Assembly (NCBI GenBank): GCA_913055605.1
Contig: CAJXKJ010000006.1
Coordinates: forward strand, 1-64,000
Length of the DNA: 64,000 nucleotides
Source: an uncultured Euryhalocaulis sp.
GTDB lineage: Bacteria; Pseudomonadota; Alphaproteobacteria; Caulobacterales; Maricaulaceae
Direction: 5' to 3'
The translations under genes were made by a program, and so were the position numbers. How positions within the stretch are numbered: the first letter of the stretch is position 1; each line of letters begins with the position of its first letter. This document shows, one piece after another, positions 20,325 through 29,129 of the stretch. The notes beneath the pieces were generated by a model. That model was not told where the DNA came from and did no database searches. It worked only from the letters and a program-made list of their open reading frames with translations.

Positions 20325-21217
20325 GGCAGAACCTCCGAATACCAGCTGGCGCGCCACAGCTTCAGCGCCAGGACCCGCACCGGCATCGGCGCGGGCGCAT
20401 GGCCGCGCGCCAGCGCCGCCAGAACCGGGCGGATGCGGCGGACCGCCGGGGCGCGCTTCACGCGCCGTGCCCAGGCATAGGAGCCGAGCGTGGCGGCCAG
20501 GTCCGGATGGCGGGAGACGAAGCGGGCATAGTTCACCGCCGAGTCGCGGAAGCGGGTCAGCAGCGTGTCGGCGCTTTCCAGGCCCAGATGGATGGCCGGG
20601 TTGTCGATATGATCGATGCGGAACTGCGCGGCGGCGCGGGCGGCCCATTCGGAATCCTCCCAGCCCCAGCCGGAGAAGCCGGCGTCGAACGGCGCCGCGC
20701 GCAGGACGTCGGCGCGGACCAGGAGATTGCTGGTGCAGACATATTGCGCCGGGTTGCGGTTGCGCGCCCGCGCATCGAGGCAGTCGCCGGAGGCGGAGAA
20801 GGCGCGGTGCAGCGCGCTTTCCGGCGCGACGCGGTCCGGCACCTGAAAGCCGCCGAAGACGATGTCCGGCCGGCCGCGCGCGGCGTTCAGCCAGCGGCAG
20901 ACGAAATAGGAATCCGACGGCAGCATGTCGGCGTCCAGGAACAGCAGATGCGGGGCGGTCGCGGCCTCCGCCAGCGCATTGCGCGCCGCGGCGCGGCCCT
21001 TGTTCACCCCGCCCAGGATCAGGCCGGCGGGACCGGGCCAGGCTTCCAGCGCGGTCTCGACACGGCCCGTGAGCTCGGAATCGGCGCTGCCGTCGTCATA
21101 CAGGATCAGCTCCGCCGCGCCGGATTCCAGATCGGCGTACTGGCCGGCCAGCGCGCGGACCAGACCGGACGGGTCGTCGCGATAGAAAGGGACGAGGATC
21201 GACAGGATCGGCGTCAT
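20321..21217 (-). CDS. hfsG: Glycosyltransferase family 2 (HfsG-like)
   Basis: 298 aa; LSILVPFYRDDPSGLVRAL...LILYDDGSADSE...LLFLDADMLPSDSYFV...FSGWGWEDSEWAARA. Confidence 0.85.
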   Translation of the reverse strand: MTPILSILVPFYRDDPSGLVRALAGQYADLESGAAELILYDDGSADSELTGRVETALEAWPGPAGLILGGVNKGRAAARNALAEAATAPHLLFLDADMLPSDSYFVCRWLNAARGRPDIVFGGFQVPDRVAPESALHRAFSASGDCLDARARNRNPAQYVCTSNLLVRADVLRAAPFDAGFSGWGWEDSEWAARAAAQFRIDHIDNPAIHLGLESADTLLTRFRDSAVNYARFVSRHPDLAATLGSYAWARRVKRAPAVRRIRPVLAALARGHAPAPMPVRVLALKLWRASWYSEVLP

Positions 21218-22686
21218 CGGGCGGGCTCCACGATCGGGGGAGTCAGGCGGCGCACGCGGCGCAGCGCCTCAAGGGCGAAGGCGCGGGATGGACCCGCGTC
21301 CAGAAGCAAGGCAGCGGCGGCGAAGGCGATCGCGCCCGCGCCGGCATGGATCAAGAGCGCAACCCATGCGCTGCCGAAATAGGGCAGCGCCAGCACGGCG
21401 ACGGCCATCACGGCGCAAGCCGCAGCCGTGCGTACGATGGCGCCCACCGGCAACGGCAGGGCGAACAGGCGCGATCCGACGATGAAGGTGGTGATCGCAC
21501 CAGCGGCGTAGGCGCAGACCGTGGCGACAACCGCCCCCGTCACGCCCCAGACCGGGATCAGCGCCAGATTGAGCACGATATTGGCGGCGGCGGGCGCCGC
21601 CAGAACCAGCGGGATGAGATGCGTCTTGCGCGTCAGCTCGAAGGACTGGTCCAGATAATAGGTGGTGAAACCGCCCAGCAGGCCGGCGGCGGCGACCCAG
21701 GGGATCAGGTGCGCGGCCTGGTCGCGGAAGGCCTCGCCCGTCATGACCGCAGCCAGCGGCCCGGCGACCAGCGCCAGACCGACCGCGGCCGGCATGGAGA
21801 TGAGAACCATGGTCTCGGCCTGGGTCTTCAGGGCGCGGCGGGCGCTTTCGCCCCCTTCCCGCTCGAACAGCGAGACGGCCAGCGGCGCGGCGGCCATGCC
21901 GACCCAGACGAACAGGATGTCCAGCGTGCGGTCGGCGAGCGCATAGCCGGCGGCATACACCCCGGCGGCGGCTTCGCCCAGGAAGCCGGCGATCATGAAA
22001 CGGTCGGAGACCGAGACGATCAGGCTCATCACCAGCGACAGGGACAGCGGCGCGCCGTAACGGGCGTAGGACACCGCGCGCAGGGTCTGGGCCCGCCCGC
22101 CGCGCGCCCGGCGCAGCATGACCGGCGCCTCCACCAGCACGCAGACCAGCGCGGCGACCAGAAGGCCGGCGAACGGCCCGGCCGCGCGCAGCGGCGTGCC
22201 GAGGACGAAGCCGATGCCGATACCGAAGCCGGCGAGGATATAGATGGTTTCCAGCACGCCGTAGCGGGCGGCGTCCTGCGCGGCGCGGCGCGATTCCTGG
22301 AACAGCTTCATGGCGGCGCGCGCGATCAGCGCCGCGCCGACAAAGCCGGACAAAGTACGGATTTCGGCCGGCAGCGGCAGCAGCCACAGCGCCAGGGCGA
22401 GGACCAGCGTGAAGCCGGCGGCCGCGACGGCCCAGACGGCGAACAGCGTGGCGAAATGGTCCGCCAGCCGGCCGCGCCGCTGGGCGCGGGCGTGGAAACG
22501 CGCGGCGGCGGATTCCAGCCAGGTGAAGACCGGGACATGCGCGAAATGGGTGGCGGCCAGCGCCAGGGCGTACAGCCCGTAATCGTGCGGCGACAGAAGG
22601 CGCGTCAGGACATAGATCGAGCCGAAGCCAACCACAGCCTGGGCCGCGTTGACCGGCAGATAATACAGCAGGTGTCGCCCCAGCAT
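21214..22686 (-). CDS. hfsF: Oligosaccharide flippase (Wzx/MATE-fold; HfsF-like)
   Basis: ~490 aa polytopic membrane protein from MLGRHLLYYLPVNAAQAVVGFGSIYVLTRLLSPHDYGLYALALA; ATGA overlap with downstream GT2. Confidence 0.85.
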   Translation of the reverse strand: MLGRHLLYYLPVNAAQAVVGFGSIYVLTRLLSPHDYGLYALALAATHFAHVPVFTWLESAAARFHARAQRRGRLADHFATLFAVWAVAAAGFTLVLALALWLLPLPAEIRTLSGFVGAALIARAAMKLFQESRRAAQDAARYGVLETIYILAGFGIGIGFVLGTPLRAAGPFAGLLVAALVCVLVEAPVMLRRARGGRAQTLRAVSYARYGAPLSLSLVMSLIVSVSDRFMIAGFLGEAAAGVYAAGYALADRTLDILFVWVGMAAAPLAVSLFEREGGESARRALKTQAETMVLISMPAAVGLALVAGPLAAVMTGEAFRDQAAHLIPWVAAAGLLGGFTTYYLDQSFELTRKTHLIPLVLAAPAAANIVLNLALIPVWGVTGAVVATVCAYAAGAITTFIVGSRLFALPLPVGAIVRTAAACAVMAVAVLALPYFGSAWVALLIHAGAGAIAFAAAALLLDAGPSRAFALEALRRVRRLTPPIVEPAR

Positions 22687-22828
22687 GGACCGCTCCGAAA
22701 TTCGTCTGACACGCGAAAATGCAAGACTCGGACCGCGCGGCAGGCGAATTTCACCCCTTCGATCGCCTTGTTCGGCCCGTAATACGGGCAAAGCGTTTCC
22801 CAATTCGAAACGGTGAGGCTGTTAGGGC

Positions 22829-23914
22829 ATGGGCGTGCGCATCACAGTGAAACACCCGGGCGTCCTGACCGCCGCCGAAATCGCCGGATGGCGCGCCATG
22901 CTGCAGGGCGAGGCGCTGTCCAGCCCGTATTTTGCCCCGGAATTCAGTCAGATCGCGGGCGATGTTCATGCGGACGCGCAGGTCGCGCTGGTCAATGACG
23001 GGGTGCGCCTGTCCGCGATCCTCCCCTTTCGCAAAGGCCCGCTCGGGTTCTGCCGGCCGATCGCCGGGGCGCTGACCGATTTCCAGGGCCTGATCGCCCG
23101 GCCCGAGACCTCCGTCGACGTGCGCGCAGTCGCCCGTGCGGCGGGGATCGGCGTGATGGCCTATGACGCCCTGCCCGCCGACCAGGGCCGCCATGGCTTC
23201 ACCGGCGAGGCGGACACGACCAGCGCGGTGATCGGGCTGGAGGACGGGTTCGAAGCCTGGCGCGATGCTCGCGCCGCGCAGAGCAGCGCGGTGAAGCGGC
23301 TGGGATCCAAACGCCGGGGACTGGAGCGCACGGCCGGGCCGCTGCGCGTGGTGATCGACGACCGGTCGGACGCGGCCTTCGCCCTGCTGCGCGGCTGGAA
23401 GCGGGAGCAGCTGGCGGCCGCGGGGCATTTCGACATTTTCGCCGCCGCCTCCACCGGCGCCCTGCTGGAGCGCATCCGGGCGCGTCACAAGCCGGCTTTT
23501 CGGGGCCTGCTGTCGACGCTCTATGCGGGCGAGCAACCGGTGGCGGCGCATTTCGGCATGCAGGCCGGACCGGTCCTGCACTATTGGTTCCCCGGCTATG
23601 ACCGGGCGTTCGGGAAATACAGCCCGGGCAATCTTCTGCTGGAGTCGCTGGCCGAGGCCGGGGCCGAGCATGGCTGGACCGCGATCCATCTGGGCGCGGG
23701 GGATTATTCCTACAAGCGGGAGTTCGCCAGCCGGACAATCCCGCTGCTGCGCGGGGCGCTGCGCACGCCATCGGCCGCCGGGCTGGCGCACATGGCGATG
23801 GACGGCGCGGCGCGCGCCGCGGAATCCGCGCCGCTGGGGCCTCTCTCCGCCCTGCCCGGCAAGGCGATGCGCAAGGCCGGACGGATCGCCGATTTCGGAT
23901 GGGCGGCCGCCTGA
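22829..23914 (+). CDS. hfsK: GNAT/FemAB-like (BioF2-type) acyltransferase (HfsK-like)
   Basis: 361 aa; YFAPEFSQIAGDVHADAQVALV...LPFRKGPLGFCRPIAGALTDFQGLI...LLSTLYAGEQPVAAHFGMQAGPVLHYWFPGYDRAFGKYSPGNLLLESLAE. Confidence 0.75.
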   Translation: MGVRITVKHPGVLTAAEIAGWRAMLQGEALSSPYFAPEFSQIAGDVHADAQVALVNDGVRLSAILPFRKGPLGFCRPIAGALTDFQGLIARPETSVDVRAVARAAGIGVMAYDALPADQGRHGFTGEADTTSAVIGLEDGFEAWRDARAAQSSAVKRLGSKRRGLERTAGPLRVVIDDRSDAAFALLRGWKREQLAAAGHFDIFAAASTGALLERIRARHKPAFRGLLSTLYAGEQPVAAHFGMQAGPVLHYWFPGYDRAFGKYSPGNLLLESLAEAGAEHGWTAIHLGAGDYSYKREFASRTIPLLRGALRTPSAAGLAHMAMDGAARAAESAPLGPLSALPGKAMRKAGRIADFGWAAA

Positions 23915-23930
23915 GGACCGCTCCGACGTC

Positions 23931-25436
23931 CTAGCGCGTGCGCAGGGAGTCGCCGAGGAAACAGGGGATGGTGCAGACCAGAATCCAGAGGTCCAGCAGC
24001 AGGTTCTGGCGCTGGATATAGTCGATGTCGTAGCGCACGCGGCGGGCGACATCCTCCGCAGTGTGGACCGGGCCGCGCGATCCGTGGACCTGGGCCCAGC
24101 CGGTGATGCCGGGCTTCACCCGGCAGCGATGGGCGTAGTCCGCCACCAGACGCGCGGACTCGATTTCCCCGGTCTTCATGCCGATGGCGTGCGGGCGCGG
24201 GCCGACCATCGACATCTCCCCGCCCAGCACGTTGAAGATCTGGGGCAGCTCGTCGAGGCTGGTCTTGCGCAGGAAGCGGCCGAAGCGCGTGACGCGCGGG
24301 TCGCCCTGCTCCACCTGCCGCACGGGCTGGTCGCAGGCGTCCGCGCGCATGGTGCGGAATTTCAGCACCTCGATGACGCTGTTGTTGAAGCCGTGGCGCT
24401 TCTGCCGGAACAGGACGGGGCCCGGACTGTCCAGCCGCACGCCGATGGCGACCACGGCCATGACCGGCGCGAAGACGACGAGCGCGAGCCCGGCAGTGAC
24501 GAGGTCCGCCGCGCGCTTCACCGCAAGGCGCGCCCAGCCATCCGGCCGGCCGGACACGAAGGCCACCGGCAAATCGGCGATGCGCGCCAGATTGGTCGCC
24601 TCCGGCTGGAAGGAATCCAGGTCCAGGAACAGCACGATCTTGTTGGGCAGCGGGCGCAGCCGCTCGATCAGGTCGCGCGTGCGCTCGGCCGCCAGCGAAG
24701 TAACGGTGATGATGATGCAGTCGGCGCGCGGAAGGTCCGGCCAGGCCATCAGGTCGTCCAGCGAGCCCAGCACGGGCGCGCCGCCGATATCGGCCGGCGC
24801 GCGGCCGCCCGCGGCGCGGTCGTCGAACACGGCCATCACATTGACCTCGCCGGTGCGGGCGTTGGTCTCGATCAGGCGTTCGGCGTTCGGCGTGGCGCCG
24901 ACGATGACGACATTGCGGGCGAACCGGCCGCTGCGCGACAGATAGCGGAACAGCGCGCGCCAGCCCTGATGCGCCAGCGCCGCAGCGCAGGCGCCGAGCA
25001 CGCCGGCGGTGAGCACCCCGCCCGCCGGCGCGGGCGAAACGAGCGCGGCAAGCGCCGCCAGGCCGGCGGCCGCGAGCGCGCCCCCGCCCGCCATGGCGGC
25101 GTGGCGACCGACGCTCTCATAGGCGTCGAAACGATAGGCGCCGGCGGCGCGCATCAGCGCCGCGGCGAAGAGCGGCCCCAGCAGCCAGGGCGCGGCGGAG
25201 GCCAGCGAGGCGTTGAGCAAGCCGTTCGCGGACAGCGCGTGACCGAGGCCGAAATAGAAGACGGCGAGCAGCGCGAAATCGGCCCAGCGCACCGCGCCGG
25301 CGAAGGCCGCGCGCGGCCAGGCTCCCGCCCCGTATTCGGCGGCGGCGGCGCCATGGGCGGATGCCGCGGCGGCGTTCGCCGCGCGCGCCGCAGGCGGCGC
25401 AGGAGGCGCGGCGTGCGCGCCGGCCGGATGGGCCAT
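23931..25436 (-). CDS. hfsE: Undecaprenyl-phosphate hexose-phosphate transferase (bacterial sugar transferase; HfsE/WcaJ-like)
   Basis: 501 aa; SPGPVLFRQKRHGFNNSVIEVLKFRTMRAD...FGRFLRKTSLDELPQIFNVLGGEMSMVGPRPHAIG...RCRVKPGITGWAQVHGSRG. Confidence 0.88.
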   Translation of the reverse strand: MAHPAGAHAAPPAPPAARAANAAAASAHGAAAAEYGAGAWPRAAFAGAVRWADFALLAVFYFGLGHALSANGLLNASLASAAPWLLGPLFAAALMRAAGAYRFDAYESVGRHAAMAGGGALAAAGLAALAALVSPAPAGGVLTAGVLGACAAALAHQGWRALFRYLSRSGRFARNVVIVGATPNAERLIETNARTGEVNVMAVFDDRAAGGRAPADIGGAPVLGSLDDLMAWPDLPRADCIIITVTSLAAERTRDLIERLRPLPNKIVLFLDLDSFQPEATNLARIADLPVAFVSGRPDGWARLAVKRAADLVTAGLALVVFAPVMAVVAIGVRLDSPGPVLFRQKRHGFNNSVIEVLKFRTMRADACDQPVRQVEQGDPRVTRFGRFLRKTSLDELPQIFNVLGGEMSMVGPRPHAIGMKTGEIESARLVADYAHRCRVKPGITGWAQVHGSRGPVHTAEDVARRVRYDIDYIQRQNLLLDLWILVCTIPCFLGDSLRTR

Positions 25437-25593
25437 TTGGGTCTCTCCCTAGGTCCTCCGGCAATAGCGCAGTCGCGGATAAGCCGCGGTTAAGTCCCAT
25501 GGTGAACGAAATTTTGACGGCCCTGCGCGAAAGGCAGCGGCGAGCCCAATCAAGGTCTTGCAGCCCCCCGGCGCAGCCTGTAGGTCCGGCGGC

Positions 25594-25683
25594 GGAGAGG
25601 TGGCCGAGTGGTCGAAGGCGCGCCCCTGCTAAGGGCGTAAACGGGGAACCGTTTCGAGGGTTCGAATCCCTTCCTCTCCGCCA
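25594..25683 (+). tRNA. tRNA-Ser (anticodon GCU), CCA encoded
   Basis: Acceptor stem GGAGAGG/CCTCTCC, anticodon loop CTGCTAA, long variable arm typical of class II tRNA, GGTTCGAATCC T-arm, terminal G-CCA. Confidence 0.96.
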
Positions 25684-25703
25684 CTCCCCCCTTGTTTCTC
25701 CCG

Positions 25704-25717
25704 TCAAAGCGCTTTGA
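25704..25717. repeat. 14-bp perfect palindrome TCAAAGCGCTTTGA overlapping a FixK-type site
   Basis: Direct reading; shares its right end with TTGAGCTGGGTCAA at 25714. Confidence 0.6.
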
Positions 25718-25727
25718 GCTGGGTCAA
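25714..25727. promoter_or_regulatory. FNR/FixK-type box TTGAG-CTGG-GTCAA
   Basis: Exact TTGA-N6-TCAA; 63 bp upstream of the cytochrome c start. Confidence 0.6.
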
Positions 25728-25790
25728 AAGCCGGGGATCGGCCGCCCGCTAGGCTGATTCCCACCGGGGCCGCCGAGGGAGCGTGATACC

Positions 25791-26237
25791 ATGTCCAGAC
25801 TCGCCATTCCGGCCGCCGTTTCGCTCGCGGCCCTGTGCGCGGCCCTCTGTGCGGCATGCGCGCCGGACGGCGCGATGCAAGCAGACGCCGCGGCGCCGGC
25901 CGTGGCCGAAGAGCCGATGATGGGCAGCGAAGAGCGGCTGATCGCGCGGGGACAGTTCATCGCCGAGAATAATTGCGCCGAATGCCACGCCACCGGGACG
26001 ACCGGCGACAGCCCGCGGCCGGACGCGCCGCCTTTGCGCCGGGTGCTGCTGCAATACCAGGCGGAGTCGCTGCGGCTCGATTTCGTGCACGGGCTGCGCG
26101 TCGGCCATCCGGACATGCCGCGCTTCCAGTTCGAGCCGGCGGTGATCGATGCGCTGATCGCCTATCTGATGTCGGTCCAAGACTGGGGCGTGGTGGATGC
26201 GTCCCCGGAACAGGAAACGGAGTCCGCGCCCTCCTGA
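25791..26237 (+). CDS. Small c-type cytochrome (monoheme)
   Basis: 148 aa; signal/lipoprotein-like N-terminus; heme motif NNCAECHATG; distal Met candidate HPDMPRFQFEP. Confidence 0.88.
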   Translation: MSRLAIPAAVSLAALCAALCAACAPDGAMQADAAAPAVAEEPMMGSEERLIARGQFIAENNCAECHATGTTGDSPRPDAPPLRRVLLQYQAESLRLDFVHGLRVGHPDMPRFQFEPAVIDALIAYLMSVQDWGVVDASPEQETESAPS

Positions 26238-26311
26238 CCGGATTGCCGAGCGGCCGGCGCGGTTTTCGCCAGTGCGTTACAGTGCGGCGGGACATCCGCA
26301 CCGGGCGCGCC

Positions 26312-27892
26312 ATGACCGACCGCGACAACCAGCCAGATCAGAGCCGGTCGGACCAAAGCCAGTCGGACCAGAGCGCCGTGATCGCCTTTCTCAGCGATCC
26401 GGCGTCGCATGGCGGTGAAGCGCCGCGCATCATCAAGACCCATGCGGCCGTGCTCTTCGTGGCGGGGAACGACGCCTACAAGCTGAAGCGCGCGGTGCGC
26501 CTGCCCTATCTGGATTTCACGACGCGGGCGGAGCGCGAGCGGGTGTGCCGGCGCGAGATCGAACTCAACCGCCGCACCGCGCCGGACATCTATCTCGGCT
26601 CCATCGCGGTGACCCGCGAGGCGTCGGGCGGGCTCGCTCTGGGCGGCCGCGGCGAGGCGGTGGACTGGGTGGTCCATATGCGCGCGTTCGATCCGGCGGC
26701 GACGCTGGATCACGCGCTGCGGCACGCGCCTCTGTCCGATGACGAGGCGGAGACGCTGGCCAGCGAAATCGCCGCGATGCACGAGGGCGCGGCGATGGCG
26801 CGGGTGAGCGACGGGGCGGAGCGCATCGCGCGCATCGCGCGGCAGAACATCGCGGATTTACGGGAGGCCGCGTCCATCGTCGCCGCATCGGACCTGGACC
26901 GCCTGGACGACGGCGTTTCGCGCATGCTGGAGCGCGTGGGGCCGCTGCTCGATCTGCGGGCGCGGGAGGGACAGGTGCGCCGCTGCCACGGCGATCTGCA
27001 TCTGGGGAACGTCGCGCGCATCGGCGGACGGCCGGTCATTTTCGATGCGCTGGAGTTCGACGAGGAGATGGCGACGATCGACGTGATGTACGATCTCGCC
27101 TTTCTGCTGATGGATTGCTGGCAAAGCGGGCAGCAGGATCTGGCGAACGCGCTGCTCAATCGCTGGATCGCGCTGAGGAGCGAGGATGCGGATCTGGACG
27201 GGCTGGCGGCGCTGCCGCTGTTCCTGTCCATGCGCGCGGCTGTCCGCGCGAAGGTCTGGGCGGTGCGGGCGGAGGAAGCGGCGGGACAGGCCGCCGATGA
27301 GGCGCGGGAGCAGGTGCAGGCCTATCTCGACACCGCGCTGAACATGCTCGCGCCGTCTCCGCCCGTCCTGCTGGCGGTCGGGGGATTTTCCGGCAGCGGC
27401 AAGAGCGTCATCGCCCGGAGCGCCGCGCCACGGATTGCGCCGCCGCCGGGCGCGGTCGTCCTGCGCAGCGACCAGATCCGCAAAGCCCTGGCCGGGGTCG
27501 GCGAGACCGAGCGGATGCCCGAGGCGTCCTATACGCGCGCGGCGTCGGACCGCGTCTATGCGGAGCTGCGGCGCCGCGCCGGGACGATTCTGCGCGCCGG
27601 CCATTCGGTCGTCGCGGACGCGGTGCACGGGCGGGACGAGGAGCGCGATGCGATCGGAGCGACGGCGCGCGCGGCCGGGGCGGCCTTCGCCGGGGTGTGG
27701 ATCACCGCGCCGCCCGGCGTCCTGAAATCCCGGGCCGCGGCGCGCAGCGGCGACGCCTCGGACGCCACACCCGAGATCGTGGAGCGCCAGCTGCGGACGC
27801 TGTCCGAGCCGGCGCGATGGACGCATATCGATAATTCCGGCGCGGTCGAGGACGCCGTGCGGGGCGCCCTCGCCGTGCTCGACGCCGACTAA
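26312..27892 (+). CDS. Bifunctional aminoglycoside-phosphotransferase-like / P-loop kinase protein (Rv2004c-type architecture)
   Basis: APH-like catalytic region CHGDLHLGNVARIGGRPVIFDALEFDEEMATIDVMYDLAFLLMD plus C-terminal GGFSGSGKSVIARSAAP Walker A; start at MTDRDNQ. Confidence 0.85.
   Translation: MTDRDNQPDQSRSDQSQSDQSAVIAFLSDPASHGGEAPRIIKTHAAVLFVAGNDAYKLKRAVRLPYLDFTTRAERERVCRREIELNRRTAPDIYLGSIAVTREASGGLALGGRGEAVDWVVHMRAFDPAATLDHALRHAPLSDDEAETLASEIAAMHEGAAMARVSDGAERIARIARQNIADLREAASIVAASDLDRLDDGVSRMLERVGPLLDLRAREGQVRRCHGDLHLGNVARIGGRPVIFDALEFDEEMATIDVMYDLAFLLMDCWQSGQQDLANALLNRWIALRSEDADLDGLAALPLFLSMRAAVRAKVWAVRAEEAAGQAADEAREQVQAYLDTALNMLAPSPPVLLAVGGFSGSGKSVIARSAAPRIAPPPGAVVLRSDQIRKALAGVGETERMPEASYTRAASDRVYAELRRRAGTILRAGHSVVADAVHGRDEERDAIGATARAAGAAFAGVWITAPPGVLKSRAAARSGDASDATPEIVERQLRTLSEPARWTHIDNSGAVEDAVRGALAVLDAD
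26330..26374 (+). repeat. Three tandem 15-bp units encoding (Q/R)(P/S)DQS
   Basis: CAGCCAGATCAGAGC / CGGTCGGACCAAAGC / CAGTCGGACCAGAGC. Confidence 0.75.
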
Positions 27893-27901
27893 AGCGAGGC
27901 C

Positions 27902-28369
27902 TCAGACTGCGGCGTCCGCCGCCGCTTTGCGCGGACTGGCCGGCTTTTCCGCCGGAGCGTCCGGCTCAGGCGCGGCGCCGGTCATGCCCAGTTCGGAGAC
28001 CGGCTCCATGCTGGCCACGGCGTCCACCGTCTCGGCAGCGGCGTTGGCGCCCATATTGAGCATGCGCGAGGTCTGGTCGGCATAGTCGCGCGCCGCCTCG
28101 CCCAGGAAATCGGCCTGGGCGCGGCAGACGTCGGAGAGCGATCGGCAGCCGGAGATCGCCTTTACGGCCTCCACGTCCTTCTTCATCCGCCCGCTGATGA
28201 AATTGCTGAGCTCCTGCCCCATGCCGAGCGCGCCCTGCAGCATTGCCTGCCCGGCGGTCTGCGCGATCTCGAAATTCTTGCCGGTCATCTCACTCAGCAC
28301 GCCCAGCTGGCTTCCCGGATCGGAAAACCATGCGGCGTATTGCGCATCCGTCTTCGGCGTTTTTGCCAT
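27902..28369 (-). CDS. Phasin family protein (second copy)
   Basis: MAKTPKTDAQYAAWFSDPGSQLGVLSEMTGKNFEIAQTAGQAMLQGALGMGQELSNFISGRMKKDVEAVKAISGCRSLSDVCRAQADFLGEAARDYADQTSRM. Confidence 0.82.
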   Translation of the reverse strand: MAKTPKTDAQYAAWFSDPGSQLGVLSEMTGKNFEIAQTAGQAMLQGALGMGQELSNFISGRMKKDVEAVKAISGCRSLSDVCRAQADFLGEAARDYADQTSRMLNMGANAAAETVDAVASMEPVSELGMTGAAPEPDAPAEKPASPRKAAADAAV

Positions 28370-28424
28370 CTCTGTCTCCTGGGTCCGATGTCCGGGCAGA
28401 TTAACCGCGCGCGCGCCCATGCCT

Positions 28425-28438
28425 TTGACGGGGATCAA
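28425..28438. promoter_or_regulatory. FNR/FixK-type box TTGAC-GGGG-ATCAA
   Basis: Exact TTGA-N6-TCAA; 55 bp upstream of the minus-strand phasin start. Confidence 0.6.
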
Positions 28439-28465
28439 ACCCGCCGCAGGCAAACGGACGCTCCC

Positions 28466-28930
28466 TCAGCCCTCCCCGCCGGCCAGGCGCCGCTCGATCT
28501 CGTCCAGCGGCAGATGCACCAGATCCTTGGTGACCTGCACGGTCTGTCCGGTCTGGCCGGCCGAGGCCGGCATGCGCCGGCGCAGCTCGGCAAGGAATTC
28601 CGGCGGGGCGGTCAGCAGGACGGGCGCGGGGTCCAGAAAGGCGGCGGCCACCTCGGCGGCGAACGCCGCCTCGGCCTCGCGGTGGCGGTCCGTCTGCTCC
28701 ACGGCGCTGCGCTGTCCGCCGGACTGCAGACGCCCGGGGCGGTCCGTCGCCTGATCGCGCGCGGGCGGATTGTCCGGCGCCTCCAGCACCCGCTCGATGC
28801 GCAGGTTCAGGACGTCCGCCTCGCCCTCATTGACCAGGAGCAGCGCCTTGCGCGCATCCGCGACGACGATGCGCGCCGCGTTCGGAATCCGCACCGGCGC
28901 AATCCCGGCTGAATGGCGTGCGTGGCTCAT
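28466..28930 (-). CDS. Host attachment family protein (baeRF/Host_attach-like)
   Basis: ~154 aa from MSHARHSAG; RIVVADARKALLLVNEGEADVLNLRIERVLEAPDNPPARDQATDRPGR...FLAELRRRMPASAGQTGQTVQVTKDLVHLPLDEIERRL. Confidence 0.75.
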   Translation of the reverse strand: MSHARHSAGIAPVRIPNAARIVVADARKALLLVNEGEADVLNLRIERVLEAPDNPPARDQATDRPGRLQSGGQRSAVEQTDRHREAEAAFAAEVAAAFLDPAPVLLTAPPEFLAELRRRMPASAGQTGQTVQVTKDLVHLPLDEIERRLAGGEG

Positions 28931-29060
28931 CGTTCCTCCGGCCTCAAAGCTGCGTCCCCCCCGTCCCTTGTCCGATCCGGCGGGCGGTTCGATCATCGCG
29001 GCGCCGGGCGTCTGCGGCTGCGATTCCGGCCGACCATCGCCCCTGCCGCCGGGCCCGGCT

Positions 29061-29074
29061 TTGAGGCGGATCAA
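29061..29074. promoter_or_regulatory. FNR/FixK-type box TTGAG-GCGG-ATCAA
   Basis: Exact TTGA-N6-TCAA; 55 bp upstream of the ABC ATPase start, in the divergent intergenic region with the host-attachment gene. Confidence 0.6.
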
Positions 29075-29129
29075 ATAACCGCGACGCGCGCCCGGCAGAA
29101 TGGCCGGCCCGCCGGCCCGGAGATTCGAA

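Noticed and set aside
21346-22782. 478-aa plus-strand ORF opposite the flippase gene
   Set aside because: Antisense of a polytopic membrane protein; charged low-complexity translation without motifs.
25594-25790. tRNA-Ser as an integration site for a mobile island (25.7-50.8 kb)
   Set aside because: No integrase, no 3'-tRNA direct repeat noticed at the far end, and no evident change in gene style; left as unsupported.
25973-26311. N-terminal extension of the 639-aa APH/kinase ORF
   Set aside because: Overlaps the cytochrome c gene out of frame; start at 26312 (MTDRDNQ) is more plausible.
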